A DNA stretch of 6,519 nucleotides from Bdellovibrionales bacterium (GTDB lineage: Bacteria; Bdellovibrionota; Bdellovibrionia; Bdellovibrionales; UBA1609). Shown one piece after another: positions 6,162 through 6,519 of this stretch. The position numbers and the translations under genes were made by a program. Position 1 is the first letter of the stretch. The number at the start of each line of letters is the position of its first letter. The DNA lies in the NCBI GenBank assembly GCA_020435185.1, contig JAGRAA010000357.1, positions 1-6,519 of the forward strand. Direction: 5' to 3'. The notes under the pieces were generated by a model. The model did not search any database. It saw nothing but the letters and a program-made list of their open reading frames with translations, and was not told where the DNA came from.

Positions 6162-6519
6162 ATGAAAGAAAGAGCAGAAGAAGTATTGGTGGGAGACATT
6201 TTGGATTCAGATAAAGATACAGAAAATAAAATTCGTCCTCAGTTTTTTGAGGAGTTTGCCGGGCAAACCAAAGTCAAAGATAAATTACAGGTCTTTGTTG
6301 CGGCAGCTAAGCAAAGAAATGAACCTTTAGATCATACTTTACTCTGCGGCCCTCCCGGTTTAGGGAAAACGACCTTGGCGTATATTATATCGCACAGCTT
6401 AGAGGCTCCGATCATGACGACCTCGGGCCCAGCTTTAAATCGTAAGGGAGATTTGGCAGCATTGTTGACGAGCTTGCAGCCTCATTCTGTGCTGTTTATT
6501 GATGAAATCCATCGGTTAA
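6162..6519 (+). CDS. ruvB: Holliday junction branch migration ATPase RuvB, C-terminus beyond the window
   Basis: RuvB forms hexameric AAA+ rings that pump DNA through the RuvA-bound junction. The first 119 codons are present and the frame runs open to the window edge; the family is usually about 330-350 residues, so about two thirds is missing. Residues 24-35 (IRPQFFEEFAGQ) are the conserved N-terminal segment before the ATPase core. Walker A is GPPGLGKTT at 63-71, with Lys69 and Thr70. TTSGPALNRKGDLAALL (86-102) is the highly conserved following stretch. Walker B with the DEIH box is VLFIDEIHRL at 110-119 (Asp114, Glu115). Sensor and arginine-finger regions and the winged-helix domain are outside the window. 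The gene is third in ruvCAB, ten bases after ruvA. Confidence 0.98.
   Translation, partial: MKERAEEVLVGDILDSDKDTENKIRPQFFEEFAGQTKVKDKLQVFVAAAKQRNEPLDHTLLCGPPGLGKTTLAYIISHSLEAPIMTTSGPALNRKGDLAALLTSLQPHSVLFIDEIHRL

Overview
This is an AT-rich (roughly 60% A+T by eye), gene-dense bacterial chromosomal window with almost no non-coding DNA. No mobile element, CRISPR array, tRNA or rRNA is visible. It holds two divergent gene clusters that share an 84-base intergenic region (4963-5046). Gene content, codon use and protein style resemble Bdellovibrio-like or Bacteriovorax-like bacteria or related Gram-negatives. That placement is an inference from general resemblance, not a proof.

Left cluster, minus strand, in transcription order: a 265-residue TPR protein (4962-4165), elongation factor P (efp, 4148-3582), a 353-residue helical/TPR-like protein of unknown function that starts at TTG (3477-2416), and a very large membrane-anchored AsmA/TamB-like protein (2419 to beyond base 1, at least 806 residues). 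Spacing is tight: 16 bases, then 104 bases, then a 4-base ATGA overlap. One operon driven from a good sigma-70-like promoter at 4983-5011 is the simplest reading. The 104-base gap after efp carries a strong hairpin without a U tract, which could change expression of the last two genes relative to the first two.

Right cluster, plus strand: ruvC (5047-5577), ruvA (5579-6151) and ruvB (6162 to beyond 6519). This is a complete Holliday-junction processing operon whose last gene is cut by the window edge. RuvA binds the four-way junction, RuvB is the AAA+ motor for branch migration, and RuvC cuts the junction. Catalytic and structural motifs are intact in every part that can be seen.

Two starts were moved from the longest open frame: efp begins at the ATG at 4148 and ruvA at the ATG at 5579. 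In each case the shorter protein matches the family N-terminus and has a well-placed Shine-Dalgarno sequence. I do not see a new biological system here. The less ordinary items are the unrecognised 353-residue protein, its translational coupling to the AsmA/TamB-like gene, and the hairpin in front of it.
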